47,563 nt of DNA from a virus. Shown here piece after piece: positions 1 to 6,505 of the stretch; position 1 is the first letter of the stretch, and the number at the start of each line of letters is the position of its first letter. The notes beneath the pieces were generated by a model. It was not told the DNA's origin. It saw nothing but the letters and a program-made list of their open reading frames with translations, and searched no databases. The stretch spans positions 1-47,563 of the IMG/VR virus record IMGVR_UViG_3300047094_002040. One strand, written 5' to 3'. Position numbers and translations under genes: made by a program.

Positions 1-102
1 TACCTCGCGGACACCGGAAACAAGCGCCGCATTGAAACCACCTTCGCCCACATCCTCCAGGACTACGCCCCTGGCTCCGGCTTCTACGAGGACGAGTACT
101 AA
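1..102 (+). CDS. 3' end of an unidentified gene (partial)
   Basis: The reading frame is open from the first base to a TAA at 100-102 and encodes the last 33 residues of a protein. It ends in an acidic, aromatic tail (FYEDEY). The next gene begins 4 bases after the stop, so it belongs to the same operon of small early genes. The fragment is too short to assign a function, and its start lies outside the window. Confidence 0.6.
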   Translation, partial: YLADTGNKRRIETTFAHILQDYAPGSGFYEDEY

Positions 103-106
103 CCCC

Positions 107-307
107 ATGACCACCCGCTACATCCGCCTCCTTTATCGCTACGACGGCACCTGGCACAACCGCATCTACGCCACTGACGACCCCGAATGGCGAAGCGCAT
201 TTACCAGTCTCAGCGGCTCCCGATACAACGTCCGTATCGAATACCTGCATGAGCCCCCCGCCCATGACAGCTCCATTACCTCCATCCACAACAACCAAAC
301 GGCCTGA
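107..307 (+). CDS. Small hypothetical early protein, 66 aa
   Basis: The chosen ATG sits 4 bases after the preceding stop. An upstream in-frame start at 32 would overlap the partial gene and give a Pro/Ser/Thr-rich leader that looks like a shadow translation. The N-terminal half (TRYIRLLYRYDGTWHNRIY) alternates aromatic and charged residues and looks like a beta-rich fold. The C-terminus is low complexity. No family is recognised. Packing suggests it belongs to the early accessory operon. Confidence 0.5.
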   Translation: MTTRYIRLLYRYDGTWHNRIYATDDPEWRSAFTSLSGSRYNVRIEYLHEPPAHDSSITSIHNNQTA

Positions 308-315
308 CCCACGCA

Positions 316-573
316 ATGAACCTGACTTCGACACCTGGACCTACGGAACTGAGCCCATTCCCGGCGACCACACCTGGACAACGCCCCGAGCCCTACGCCC
401 GCACCCGCTGGCAAGCCGGCTGGACGCATGAGTCCGGAATCTGGATCGCCCCCGATGGAACTTCTGAATCCGCCTGGCGCCTGGGCGAACACCCTCTCCC
501 CGAGGACGACGGTTACGCCGCGTGGGCCGACGCCTTCTGGCATTACGACCACCTCGACAACACCGAACCATGA
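316..573 (+). CDS. Small hypothetical protein, 85 aa, possibly frame-disrupted at its 5' end
   Basis: The ORF overlaps the next start by four bases (ATGA at 570-573). Residues after about position 24 look like genuine protein (Trp-rich: WQAGW, WIAPDG, FWHYDHL) and have C/G third positions. The first 24 residues are Thr/Pro-rich with poor codon bias. In the frame one base over (from 264), the stretch up to about 383 instead shows good bias and Asp/Trp-rich protein text. A single-base slip near 380-385 would join the two into one protein of about 100 aa. This could be a real frameshift, a decayed gene or a sequence error. Confidence 0.45.
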   Translation: MNLTSTPGPTELSPFPATTPGQRPEPYARTRWQAGWTHESGIWIAPDGTSESAWRLGEHPLPEDDGYAAWADAFWHYDHLDNTEP

Positions 574-740
574 TCCGACTCGACTACATGAAGCGCTGCA
601 GCCAGCGCATCACGATCACCCTCCCCTACGCCGTCCATGAACGGCTACTCGGCGTCTCCGACACCCAAGGCCGCTCCGCCTCAAACCTCGGAGCCTTCCT
701 CATCGAGCGCGCCCTGGCCACGTTCTACGCCGAGCCCTAA
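570..740 (+). CDS. Ribbon-helix-helix (CopG/Arc-like) DNA-binding protein, 56 aa
   Basis: Residues 13-20 form the alternating strand expected of the DNA-contacting ribbon (QRITITLP). Two helices follow, separated by a Gly/Ser turn (VHERLLGVSDTQG, then SNLGAFLIERAL). At 56 residues it has the size of a minimal RHH dimer subunit, which normally acts as a transcriptional regulator binding an operator near its own promoter. The ATG overlaps the upstream stop, indicating translational coupling. A promoter-like sequence lies immediately downstream, so it could act on the 884 gene; that is inference. Confidence 0.65.
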   Translation: MIRLDYMKRCSQRITITLPYAVHERLLGVSDTQGRSASNLGAFLIERALATFYAEP

Positions 741-755
741 CCCAACCCAGATAGG

Positions 756-784
756 TTGACCCTCCAGCTCATCCCGTCTACGCT
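756..784 (+). promoter_or_regulatory. Candidate sigma70-type promoter before the DUF932 gene
   Basis: TTGACC at 756-761 and TACGCT at 779-784 are separated by 17 bases in the 143-base gap before the gene at 884. TACGCT keeps the TA...T positions of a -10 hexamer. The same TACGCT occurs upstream of the terminase small subunit gene (6453-6458). The prediction is by eye only. Confidence 0.3.
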
Positions 785-852
785 ATACAGACAGGGCCGA
801 AACTTTGTCCTCCCGAGGGGTGCGTCTCGGTCACCAACGCACCCATCCACAC

Positions 853-867
853 CAGCGCTTCGCGCTG
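853..867 (+). promoter_or_regulatory. Tight hairpin in the leader of the DUF932 gene
   Basis: CAGCGC (853-858) and GCGCTG (862-867) form a perfect 6-bp stem around a 3-nt loop, 16 bases before the ATG at 884. It has no T-run, so it is not an intrinsic terminator. It could stabilise the mRNA 5' end or affect initiation. Confidence 0.35.
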
Positions 868-883
868 TACCTCTCTCAACCCC

Positions 884-1966
884 ATGCAACTAACCACCCT
901 GACGAATCGCGTCACCACCGCCTACTCCGCCGACGGCACCGGCCCGATGGTCTACGGCCGCTACCGCGACCGGGGCTATCAGGTCAACCCATTGATCGGC
1001 CGCGTGGGCACGATGGTCCCCGAGAACGTCTCGGCCACCGAAGCCTTCGCCATCGCCGGCCTCGACTGGACCGCCGACAAGCGCCCCGCTTTCTTCATGG
1101 GCCCCGACGGCCCGCTCGAATCCCGCGAGCACTGCTCCATCGTCCGCAGCGACACCAACCAACTCCTGGGCATCCACGGCTCGGGCTACACCCCGGTCCA
1201 GAACAACGCTCTGATCAACCTCCTCGACTACCTGCGCGAGGACATCGAGATCGAGAACGTCCTCTCCATCCGCGACGGCCGCAAAGTCTTCGCCACCGCC
1301 TCCATCAAGGCCGAGGGCGAAGTCCTACCCGGCGACCGCGTCCGCCGCTACATCCACGCCTTCAACTCCTTCGACGGCTCCAGCGGCTTCGGTGTCTTCT
1401 TCTCCGACGTCCGCCTGCGATGCGCCAACCAACTCAGCTATCTGACCGGCAAAGCCGCCTCCACCGCGAGCCGCGAGGGCAGCGGCCTGCGCATGAAGCA
1501 CACCGCCTCGGTCACCCGCTTCGCCGAGAACCTGCCCCGGCTGATCGACCTGGAGCGCCGCTCCTTCGCCAAGTCTCTCGACGAGCTCCGCGACCTCACC
1601 AAGCTCACCCTCACCCCCGAGCTCGCCCGCCGCATCCTCGAAGCCACCTACGCCGACAAGCTGTCCATCCCCATCAAGGACAAGCAAACCGGCGACAAGC
1701 GCGACCGCACCCTGAACGACCTGCCCGAGGTCGGCATCATCCGCGGCCACTACACCGGTGACACGGGCCTGGGCATCCGCGACCTCCCCGGTTGCTTCGG
1801 TTCGGCCTACGGCCTGTTCAACGCCATCACCCAGTTCGAGACCCACGACGCCGGCCGCGCCAAGGACGAAACCGAGCGCGCCCGCACCCGCCTCGAATCC
1901 CTCTGGGGTGGCGAAGCCTCACGCCGCATTACCCGCGCCCGCGAAGCCTGCCTCGCCCTGGTGTGA
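884..1966 (+). CDS. DUF932 / phage-plasmid-like protein (TIGR03299 type), 360 aa
   Basis: Length and layout match the DUF932 family found in phage and plasmid early regions. The N-terminal part discusses itself as a compact domain ending in the sequence HGSGYTPVQN, a hallmark-like G-x-Y-x-P/V-Q-N motif. It is followed by a central alpha/beta region (GVFFSDVRLRCANQL) that often carries R-C-x-N, and by a helical C-terminus. The molecular function of the family is not established; a role in phage DNA metabolism or copy control has been guessed. It has its own candidate promoter and hairpin leader and is the largest gene of the early block. ATG 884 is preferred because the longer frame upstream is in a different register. 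Confidence 0.75.
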   Translation: MQLTTLTNRVTTAYSADGTGPMVYGRYRDRGYQVNPLIGRVGTMVPENVSATEAFAIAGLDWTADKRPAFFMGPDGPLESREHCSIVRSDTNQLLGIHGSGYTPVQNNALINLLDYLREDIEIENVLSIRDGRKVFATASIKAEGEVLPGDRVRRYIHAFNSFDGSSGFGVFFSDVRLRCANQLSYLTGKAASTASREGSGLRMKHTASVTRFAENLPRLIDLERRSFAKSLDELRDLTKLTLTPELARRILEATYADKLSIPIKDKQTGDKRDRTLNDLPEVGIIRGHYTGDTGLGIRDLPGCFGSAYGLFNAITQFETHDAGRAKDETERARTRLESLWGGEASRRITRAREACLALV

Positions 1967-2025
1967 GGCCCCACATGGGGGCCCCGCGCCCCTATGCACA
2001 ACTTGCATAACGCATCCCCAGTTTT

Positions 2026-2316
2026 ATGTCCGACGCGCTCATCGTCACCAAGAACGAATCCCTGATCGCATGGCTTCACGACAAGGGCATCAATGCCCCT
2101 GTCTTGGAGTACGCAACCCCCTCGGATGTAGTCCACAAGCACGTTTACGGGATCGTCCCCTACTGGATGGCGGCCTACGCCGACGTCGTCAGCGAGGTCA
2201 CGATGCCTCACCTTGATCGTCCCGACCGTGACCGTTTCAACCGCGGCCTGCTCACCATCCAAGAGATGGACCAAGCCGGTGCTGAACTAGTTACTTACCG
2301 CGTGCGCAAGGTGTAA
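2026..2316 (+). CDS. Csx16-like (VVA1548 family) small protein, 96 aa; candidate viral ring nuclease
   Basis: The protein follows, from memory, the plan of CRISPR-associated Csx16. A strand ends in V-T-(K/R)-(N/H) at residues 7-10 (IVTKN), followed by a helix with AWL...KGI. A second strand leads to a G-x-(L/V)-P motif (YGIVPYWMAA, about 42-51). Then come MPHLDRPDRDR and an LT..EM...GAEL segment, ending in a Y-R-V strand. Csx16 accompanies type III CRISPR loci and has been proposed to be a ring nuclease that removes cyclic oligoadenylate. A phage copy would be expected to blunt type III defence. Here it stands 59 bases after the DUF932 gene with no cas genes nearby. The family call is by pattern, not by search. 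Confidence 0.5.
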   Translation: MSDALIVTKNESLIAWLHDKGINAPVLEYATPSDVVHKHVYGIVPYWMAAYADVVSEVTMPHLDRPDRDRFNRGLLTIQEMDQAGAELVTYRVRKV

Positions 2317-2320
2317 CCGA

Positions 2321-2509
2321 ATGTCGCTGACAACCGCCCTCGAATTGACCGAGGACGAACTCCTGATCATTTACGACGCTCTAGACCGTCTCCTCAGCAG
2401 CCCCGAGCCCGGCAACCTCGCCTTCCTTGCTGAGACGAACATCGGCGGCCACTCCTTCCGCCGACGAGCTGAGCTCACCCGAGCGCGTGTCGCAGAACAT
2501 CTGCTCTAG
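2321..2509 (+). CDS. Small helical hypothetical protein, 62 aa
   Basis: It begins 4 bases after the Csx16-like gene and is probably co-transcribed with it. It is acidic in the N-terminal half (LTEDELLIIYDALDRLL) and Arg-rich in the C-terminal half, and is predicted to be two or three helices. No known domain is visible. Its tight linkage makes it a candidate partner or fellow accessory gene; that is inference from position only. Confidence 0.5.
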   Translation: MSLTTALELTEDELLIIYDALDRLLSSPEPGNLAFLAETNIGGHSFRRRAELTRARVAEHLL

Positions 2510-2522
2510 ACGCCTTGCCATG

Positions 2523-2551
2523 AAAAAGCCCTGGGCTCTCACCCCCAGGGC
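2523..2551 (-). terminator. Intrinsic terminator in reverse orientation
   Basis: A perfect 8-bp stem, GCCCTGGG (2528-2535) with CCCAGGGC (2544-2551) and an 8-nt loop, is preceded on the + strand by AAAAA (2523-2527). Read on the minus strand this is a GC-rich hairpin followed by five U residues, a standard Rho-independent terminator. No minus-strand gene feeds it in this region. Confidence 0.55.
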
Positions 2552-2664
2552 ACATCATCCACACGGTCAGCGCTGTGCAACCAACCATGCACCACCCATC
2601 ATCCCACGGCCCGCCAGATCTGCCCAGTCCTGCCTCCCTAGGCTGGGACAGCCGGGCCAGCCCG

Positions 2665-3075
2665 ATGCAGATCCCCGACTCGCCCGAAGCCCTGTTCGAG
2701 GCACTCGCCGAACCCTCGCTGCGGGAGCTCTACCCCCGCTTCGACGAGCTCGAGCCACGCAATCAGAAACTGATTCGCCTGCTTCACACCGAACTCACCA
2801 AAGGCGAGCTCTCGGACCGCACCTTTCAGCAGTTCGTGGGCTTCATCTTGGTCCTCTGGCGCAGCTTCAACAACTCAGTCCTGATTGCCAACGCCCTCCG
2901 CCTCGAAACTGAGGACGAGATCGACAGCGACTGGGTCGATAACGCATCCCACCTGGCCCGCATGGACCAGTACCTCGTGGGTCTGCTCACCACACTCGAA
3001 CCGCTTCCGGGTTACGACCCTGACGGTGAAAAAGGTCCCTGCGACCTTCACTACCTGTTGAACGACCGCCACTAA
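2665..3075 (+). CDS. Hypothetical acidic helical protein, 136 aa
   Basis: The ATG at 2665 is preferred over one at 2575, because the intervening 30 residues are Pro/Ser/His-rich and look non-coding. The protein is rich in Glu, Leu and Phe and appears all-helical, with a hydrophobic segment FVGFILVLWRSF around residue 60. That segment is too polar on its flanks to be a clear membrane span. No family is recognised. It stands alone between two hairpins (2528-2551 and 3088-3102), so it may be a separately regulated unit. Confidence 0.5.
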   Translation: MQIPDSPEALFEALAEPSLRELYPRFDELEPRNQKLIRLLHTELTKGELSDRTFQQFVGFILVLWRSFNNSVLIANALRLETEDEIDSDWVDNASHLARMDQYLVGLLTTLEPLPGYDPDGEKGPCDLHYLLNDRH

Positions 3076-3087
3076 GCACCGAGGTCG

Positions 3088-3102
3088 GCCCCCTATCGGG
3101 GC
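3088..3102 (+). promoter_or_regulatory. Short GC-rich hairpin downstream of the 2665 gene
   Basis: GCCCC (3088-3092) and GGGGC (3098-3102) flank a 5-nt loop 12 bases after the stop of the preceding gene. There is no T-run, so it is at best a weak or Rho-assisted terminator or an mRNA-end stabiliser. The rest of the 115-base gap shows nothing clear. Confidence 0.3.
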
Positions 3103-3190
3103 TCGTCAAACTGGATACGGCCGATCCCCTCACGCTGGGGAGCGCCGCTCTTTCCCAACCCCGACCGCGCCGCACGGCAGCCGTTTCGAC

Positions 3191-3382
3191 ATGGACATCT
3201 CCATGGGAGGTTTTGCTGCGTATGAACTCATGCAAATCGAAACCGGCATAGCGCTGTACACCACCTACGCCACCACCCAAGAGATCCTCAAAGCCAACAC
3301 CAACCTGCGCGACCGCGGCTTCAGCTTCCGCTTCGTCCCTGCAGGCACGTTCTCAACCCCCAACCTCCATGACCCGCCCTGA
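3191..3382 (+). CDS. Small hypothetical protein, 63 aa
   Basis: The core from residue 14 on (MQIETGIALYTTYATTQEI, then RDRGFSFRFVPAGTF) looks like a compact alpha/beta fold with strand-helix-strand character. The start is uncertain: ATG at 3191, 3203 or 3230 are all possible, and a GGGAGG at about 3206 lies upstream of the last. The C-terminus overlaps the next gene by 14 bases. No family is recognised. Confidence 0.45.
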   Translation: MDISMGGFAAYELMQIETGIALYTTYATTQEILKANTNLRDRGFSFRFVPAGTFSTPNLHDPP

Positions 3383-3536
3383 TCCCCTCCGCCTCACCGA
3401 GACCTACAGCTTCGCCCTGGCCCCCGTCATCGGCCCCTTCCTCGAAGCCCTCGGCAACCTCGCCCAAAGCCTTGCTCACGCCGGTGACTCCGTCCGCCTC
3501 GAGCGCGTTGCCCTGGACGAGGCCGACGCCGAGTGA
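3369..3536 (+). CDS. Small hypothetical protein, 55 aa
   Basis: A frame from ATG 3369 to TGA 3534-3536 encodes a Leu/Ala-rich helical peptide containing FALAPVIGPFLEALGNLAQ and an acidic C-terminal helix. It has strong C/G third positions and overlaps the preceding gene, which supports it being real. No family is recognised. Confidence 0.45.
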   Translation: MTRPDPLRLTETYSFALAPVIGPFLEALGNLAQSLAHAGDSVRLERVALDEADAE

Positions 3537-3556
3537 GCCCCGTTCACACCAACCCC

Positions 3557-3790
3557 ATGGATCTCGACGACGGCGCCTTCCTGGCGAAGGCCCGTCAGAT
3601 CTGCCCCACCAAAGCCGCCTACACCTCCCGCGCCGAGGCCGTTGCCCTTACCAAACGCGCTGGCCTTTCAGCCACGCCTTACCTCTGTCCCTGGTGCAAC
3701 CACTACCACCTGACCAGCTACGACCGAGCGCGTGCCAAGGCATTCAACCGCCGCCTCAAACGCCTCCTACGTGTCCAAACAGCTTGCTGA
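3557..3790 (+). CDS. Small zinc-knuckle-like protein, 77 aa
   Basis: The protein contains a central C-P-x-C-N-H-Y-H-L-T-S motif (about residues 48-58) preceded by SRAEAVALTKRAG and followed by a basic helix. This arrangement resembles small phage proteins in which CxxC plus HxH could bind one zinc ion. The ATG at 3557 is preferred over a GTG at 3533, which would add eight residues and overlap the previous stop. A role in nucleic-acid binding is an inference from the basic C-terminus (RRLKRLLR). Confidence 0.55.
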   Translation: MDLDDGAFLAKARQICPTKAAYTSRAEAVALTKRAGLSATPYLCPWCNHYHLTSYDRARAKAFNRRLKRLLRVQTAC

Positions 3791-3836
3791 CACCCCGGCC
3801 CTGACCCCTTAGCCTTTGCGCCCAGCTAACCAATTC

Positions 3837-4037
3837 ATGAACAAGACAAGCACCCAACCCCAACGCTTCATGCCCGGCTGCAATCCCCTGATCCAACAAG
3901 CCCGGCAGGACCGCCTCGACGCGCTCTACGAGCAAGACGGGCGCCACGACCCCGCGCACCCAGCGCACCAGACCTACACCGGCCTCTGGGCCAAGTACGG
4001 CAACGAGCCCTGCACGGACGAGGCGCCGCTGCCATGA
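3837..4037 (+). CDS. Small hypothetical protein, 66 aa
   Basis: The ATG at 3837 is chosen; a TTG seven codons upstream is less likely. The protein has a central helix (IQQARQDRLDALYEQDGR) and a His/Pro-rich segment followed by YTGLWAKYG. It overlaps the start of the next gene by four bases (ATGA), indicating coupling. No domain is recognised. Confidence 0.5.
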   Translation: MNKTSTQPQRFMPGCNPLIQQARQDRLDALYEQDGRHDPAHPAHQTYTGLWAKYGNEPCTDEAPLP

Positions 4038-4372
4038 CCTACGCCCCGACCGCCGACTTTCTCGGCACCGAGCCCGACCGCATCGAGCGCGACTTCTGGG
4101 CCTTCCATGTCTCCAACCCTCGCGTCTACGAAGAGCTCCGGAACCACGCCCTTGAACTCCGCCGCCGAGGCCGCAGCCATTACGGCATCAAAGCCCTGTT
4201 CGAGGTCGTCCGCTTCCACCGCGCCCTGGACACCACCGACAAATGCGCCGAGTGGAAGTTGAACAACAACTACACCGCGCTCTACGCCCGGATGCTCATG
4301 GCCAACGAGCCCGAGCTCGGTGACTTCTTCCGCACCCGCATCCGCCGCGCACCCTGCGCTCCCCTGCGATGA
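4034..4372 (+). CDS. Conserved phage hypothetical protein, 112 aa
   Basis: The sequence has the feel of a widespread phage/prophage small-protein family: an F-x(6)-NP-x-VY motif near residues 24-33, a central GIKALFEVVR helix, a K-LNNNY turn and an ARMLM...EPEL..FF.TR end. I recognise the pattern but know no established function. Start and stop overlap the neighbours by four bases on both sides, so it is translated as part of a chain of coupled genes. Confidence 0.6.
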   Translation: MTYAPTADFLGTEPDRIERDFWAFHVSNPRVYEELRNHALELRRRGRSHYGIKALFEVVRFHRALDTTDKCAEWKLNNNYTALYARMLMANEPELGDFFRTRIRRAPCAPLR

Positions 4373-4545
4373 GCCCCGACGACCTCTCCGTCGAGTACTA
4401 CGTCGACTCCCACGGCCACGACTGCTACCGGATCTGCCTGCCGAAAGACGGGCCCTGCTCAACCGTCAGTTCCGCCCATCTGATCGACGAGCGCAAGACC
4501 CAGCTGCTGCGCTGGAACCACCTTCTCCACGAGCCCGGCCCCTAG
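4369..4545 (+). CDS. Small hypothetical protein, 58 aa
   Basis: An ATG overlapping the preceding TGA opens a 58-codon frame ending at TAG 4543-4545. The product starts with an acidic strand (DDLSVEYYVDSHGHDCYRI) and ends in a helix with Trp and His. Codon bias matches its neighbours. No family is recognised. Confidence 0.5.
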   Translation: MSPDDLSVEYYVDSHGHDCYRICLPKDGPCSTVSSAHLIDERKTQLLRWNHLLHEPGP

Positions 4546-4547
4546 CC

Positions 4548-4625
4548 ATGCCACCCGTTGTCGTCTTCGGCCTGACCTGGCTGGTGGGAATGCTCGCCGC
4601 CACCATCTACCTCACTCAGTTCTGA
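4548..4625 (+). CDS. Membrane micropeptide, 25 aa
   Basis: ATG 4548 opens a 25-codon frame that is almost entirely one hydrophobic segment (VVVFGLTWLVGMLAATIYL). It lies 2 bases after one stop and overlaps the next start (TGATG at 4623-4627), so it sits naturally in the coupled chain. It would make a single-span inner or thylakoid membrane peptide. The role is unknown; micropeptides of this kind in phages can modulate host membrane proteins or defence, which is speculation here. Confidence 0.45.
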   Translation: MPPVVVFGLTWLVGMLAATIYLTQF

Positions 4626-4744
4626 TGAAACGCACCCTGCTCCTTTTGGCCCTGGGCCTCGCCCTCGGCGCCGCCAGCCGCTGGGCCACCAGCCCCCTGG
4701 CCCCGACCGCCTCGCCCTACGCCCCTGACGTCTGGCACGAGTAA
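4625..4744 (+). CDS. Small secreted or membrane-anchored peptide, 39 aa
   Basis: The frame opens with a signal-like N-terminus: KR followed by a Leu/Ala run (TLLLLALGLALGAA) and a short polar tail. It could be a signal-anchor peptide or a short exported peptide with a tail of about 22 residues. It overlaps the genes on both sides (TGATG upstream, TAATG downstream). It forms a pair with the preceding membrane micropeptide. No function is assigned. Confidence 0.45.
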   Translation: MKRTLLLLALGLALGAASRWATSPLAPTASPYAPDVWHE

Positions 4745-4992
4745 TGGCCGTCAACCGCATCGGTCCTCCCTGCCCCGAGTGCGGCTGCCTCGTGACCGAC
4801 GTCACCCGCACCAACCGCACCGCCGAAGGGCACTTCTGCCGCCGCCGCGACTGCCCCAGCTGCGGCCACCACTTTCAGACCGTGCAGCACGCCGAGATCG
4901 TCGCCCCCACCGGCACCGTCACTTGGCGCTACCGCACCGTCCACATCAAGTGGGCCCACTTCCGCAAACACCTCGCCAAGCTCGTTGCCTAG
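4744..4992 (+). CDS. Zinc-ribbon protein (NrdR/Ogr-like ribbon), 82 aa
   Basis: Two CxxC pairs, CPEC near residues 10-13 and CPSC near 38-41, flank a basic hairpin (CRRRDCPSCGHHFQTVQ). This is the zinc-ribbon layout also seen at the N-terminus of NrdR and in Ogr/Delta-type phage activators. The C-terminal half is basic and aromatic (WRYRTVHIKW) and could bind nucleic acid. No ATP-cone is present, so it is not a complete NrdR. A role as a small transcription regulator is inferred. The start overlaps the previous stop. Confidence 0.6.
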   Translation: MAVNRIGPPCPECGCLVTDVTRTNRTAEGHFCRRRDCPSCGHHFQTVQHAEIVAPTGTVTWRYRTVHIKWAHFRKHLAKLVA

Positions 4993-4996
4993 CCCC

Positions 4997-5356
4997 ATGC
5001 GCGATTACCGAGCCACCCCCGATCAATGGGCCTACCAGGAGCACTGGGCAGCCGAGGACGGCGACGCCGCCTGCATGCTCGAGCTGCGCACCAGGGTCGA
5101 GAGGCTGGAGCTGGGCGCCGGCATCCATGACGCCGTGGCCAAGGAGCTGCGGCGCAGCTATCCGGCCAAAACAGATAGTTCGCTGGTGGAAAGGGTGCAG
5201 CAGGCCATCAACACCGAGTACGAGGAGTCGCTCGGCACTGGCTCCATGGAAGCCCGCGCCGCAATCCGCGAAGTGGCGGCGTGGCTGCGCGAGCAGCCAG
5301 GAGATGTACGTCTCTTCAATGCTGGGCTTGCGCTCGACAAGGAGGCCGAGCGATGA
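4997..5356 (+). CDS. Hypothetical protein of cyanobacterial/cyanophage type, 119 aa
   Basis: The N-terminus (RDYRATPDQWAYQEHW) followed by a short helix ending ELRTRVERLE resembles small proteins I associate with Synechococcus-group genomes and their phages. The second half (SLVERVQQAINTEY, then EARAAIREVAAWL) is helical. No enzymatic motif is visible. ATG 4997 is chosen over a TTG at 4985. It overlaps the next gene by four bases. The codon bias is slightly less extreme than upstream, perhaps a sign of recent exchange. Confidence 0.55.
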   Translation: MRDYRATPDQWAYQEHWAAEDGDAACMLELRTRVERLELGAGIHDAVAKELRRSYPAKTDSSLVERVQQAINTEYEESLGTGSMEARAAIREVAAWLREQPGDVRLFNAGLALDKEAER

Positions 5357-5715
5357 CCCACCCCATCACCCCACCGCCGGAGCTGGTGCAGCAGTGGGCG
5401 TCCGAGTGGATGCAGCTTAGAAACGTTAACCGCGACAACTTTATGGCCACCCGCGCTGCCCAATGGGGCGCGGATCAGGCCGTGCCGGAGGATGCACACG
5501 GCTATATCGCTTGGATGCTATTTGAAGGTGGCGGCGAGCTACGTCCAGAGGCACGCGAGGTTTTGACAGCCAGTGGAATCATCCCGTCCGCCCGCCGCCC
5601 CAAGCCGCCGAGCTTGAAGGAGCAGGCGCTGGCTGAACTAGCTGAATGGGAGAACGTTATGGACATTGCACCCGATAGCCCCATCCGCCGCGCACTGGAG
5701 CAACTCGATGACTGA
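5353..5715 (+). CDS. Hypothetical protein, 120 aa
   Basis: The ATG at 5353 overlaps the preceding TGA; upstream in-frame residues are a shadow translation. The N-terminal segment (PPPELVQQWASEW) is a short motif found at the start of many small cyanobacterial proteins. The rest is helical, with W- and E-rich stretches. It overlaps the next start by 8 bases. No domain with known function is seen. Confidence 0.5.
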   Translation: MTHPITPPPELVQQWASEWMQLRNVNRDNFMATRAAQWGADQAVPEDAHGYIAWMLFEGGGELRPEAREVLTASGIIPSARRPKPPSLKEQALAELAEWENVMDIAPDSPIRRALEQLDD

Positions 5716-5899
5716 CCTCTCCCCCGCCGCGCAGGCAATCTTGAATGCATGGGAAAACGAATGGAGTAAAGCAAGTCTTTGCCACGATCAACGCTCCATT
5801 GCAGCCGTTCTTCGAGCTGCTGCAGATCAACTTGATCATCCAACCTCAGCTCATACCCTCTATGCCTTTGCTGATGAGCTGGAGGCCACTGCCCTCTGA
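5708..5899 (+). CDS. Small helical hypothetical protein, 63 aa
   Basis: The product begins LSPAAQAILNAWENEW and continues as helices containing IAAVLRAAADQL and LYAFADELEA. It resembles small proteins that recur in multiple copies in cyanobacterial and cyanophage genomes. No catalytic residues are visible. It overlaps the upstream gene by eight bases and is part of the same operon. Confidence 0.55.
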   Translation: MTDLSPAAQAILNAWENEWSKASLCHDQRSIAAVLRAAADQLDHPTSAHTLYAFADELEATAL

Positions 5900-5922
5900 C
5901 CACCACCCCATCCCACCATCCA

Positions 5923-6195
5923 ATGGCCGCACCGCGCACCGAAGTCAAGGTCTACCTGAGCCCCGAAGAACGCGATCGGCTGGACCGCGAAGCCAGCCAG
6001 CTCAACAGCACCCGTGGCCAACTGATCCGAGAACGCGCCCTGGGATTGTCTGGCTCGGTGGCGATCAGCCCCGCGGCCTACGCCGCTGCTGTCCACCAAG
6101 CCGCCCGCGTCGTCTCCGGCGTCCCGCGCCCGCACCTTGAAGCGATCGTCGCCTCCGTGATCACCACGATCTCCAAGGGCAATGCCGCCGATTGA
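5923..6195 (+). CDS. Ribbon-helix-helix protein, 90 aa (mobilization-protein-like)
   Basis: The N-terminus forms the RHH ribbon (EVKVYLSPEERDRL), with helices EASQLNSTRGQLIRERAL. This arrangement is shared with MobC-like and CopG-like DNA-binding proteins. A C-terminal helical extension of about 40 residues could be a tetramerisation or ligand region. It could be a transcriptional regulator of the packaging or early operon just upstream of the terminase. Start ATG 5923 follows a 23-base gap. It overlaps the next gene by 14 bases. Confidence 0.6.
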   Translation: MAAPRTEVKVYLSPEERDRLDREASQLNSTRGQLIRERALGLSGSVAISPAAYAAAVHQAARVVSGVPRPHLEAIVASVITTISKGNAAD

Positions 6196-6424
6196 GCCGC
6201 GCTACGACCTCGACGCGCTGGTGGACACCTTCACCCGTGCGACCCACGCCACCGGCGCGCACCCCTCCCCCGAGCACGCCGGCATCAGCGCAGTGATCAC
6301 CGCCATCACCGAGGCCGCCCGCTACGCCATCGCCCGCGACATCGACCGCTACGACCACCGCTCCCTGTACGAGTTCGCCGCCGCCCTGGACTACGCCACC
6401 AAGCCCCCGAGCCCCAATCCTTAG
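6182..6424 (+). CDS. Small hypothetical protein, 80 aa
   Basis: The ATG at 6182 overlaps the RHH gene by 14 bases. The product is helical (ISAVITAITEAARYAIARDI, then SLYEFAAALDYAT) with a Pro-rich tail. The overlap suggests it is translated together with the RHH protein and may be its partner. No family is recognised. It is the last gene before the terminase. Confidence 0.5.
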   Translation: MPPIEPRYDLDALVDTFTRATHATGAHPSPEHAGISAVITAITEAARYAIARDIDRYDHRSLYEFAAALDYATKPPSPNP

Positions 6425-6505
6425 GCCCATTTCCAACCTGTCCTGTACTGGTTACGCTGTGCCCAGAAGCGGTAAATACCCGTTTCCACCAGTAACGATC
6501 CGGCC
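6425..6505 (+). promoter_or_regulatory. Leader of the terminase operon; possible promoter
   Basis: This 81-base gap separates the early genes from the terminase genes. It contains TACGCT at 6453-6458, the same putative -10 hexamer as upstream of the DUF932 gene, with only a weak -35 candidate 17 bases before it. A TTTCCA-containing segment occurs twice (about 6430 and 6482). The promoter call is tentative. Confidence 0.25.

Noticed and set aside
4744-4992. Complete NrdR regulator
   Set aside because: Only the zinc ribbon is present; there is no ATP-cone domain.
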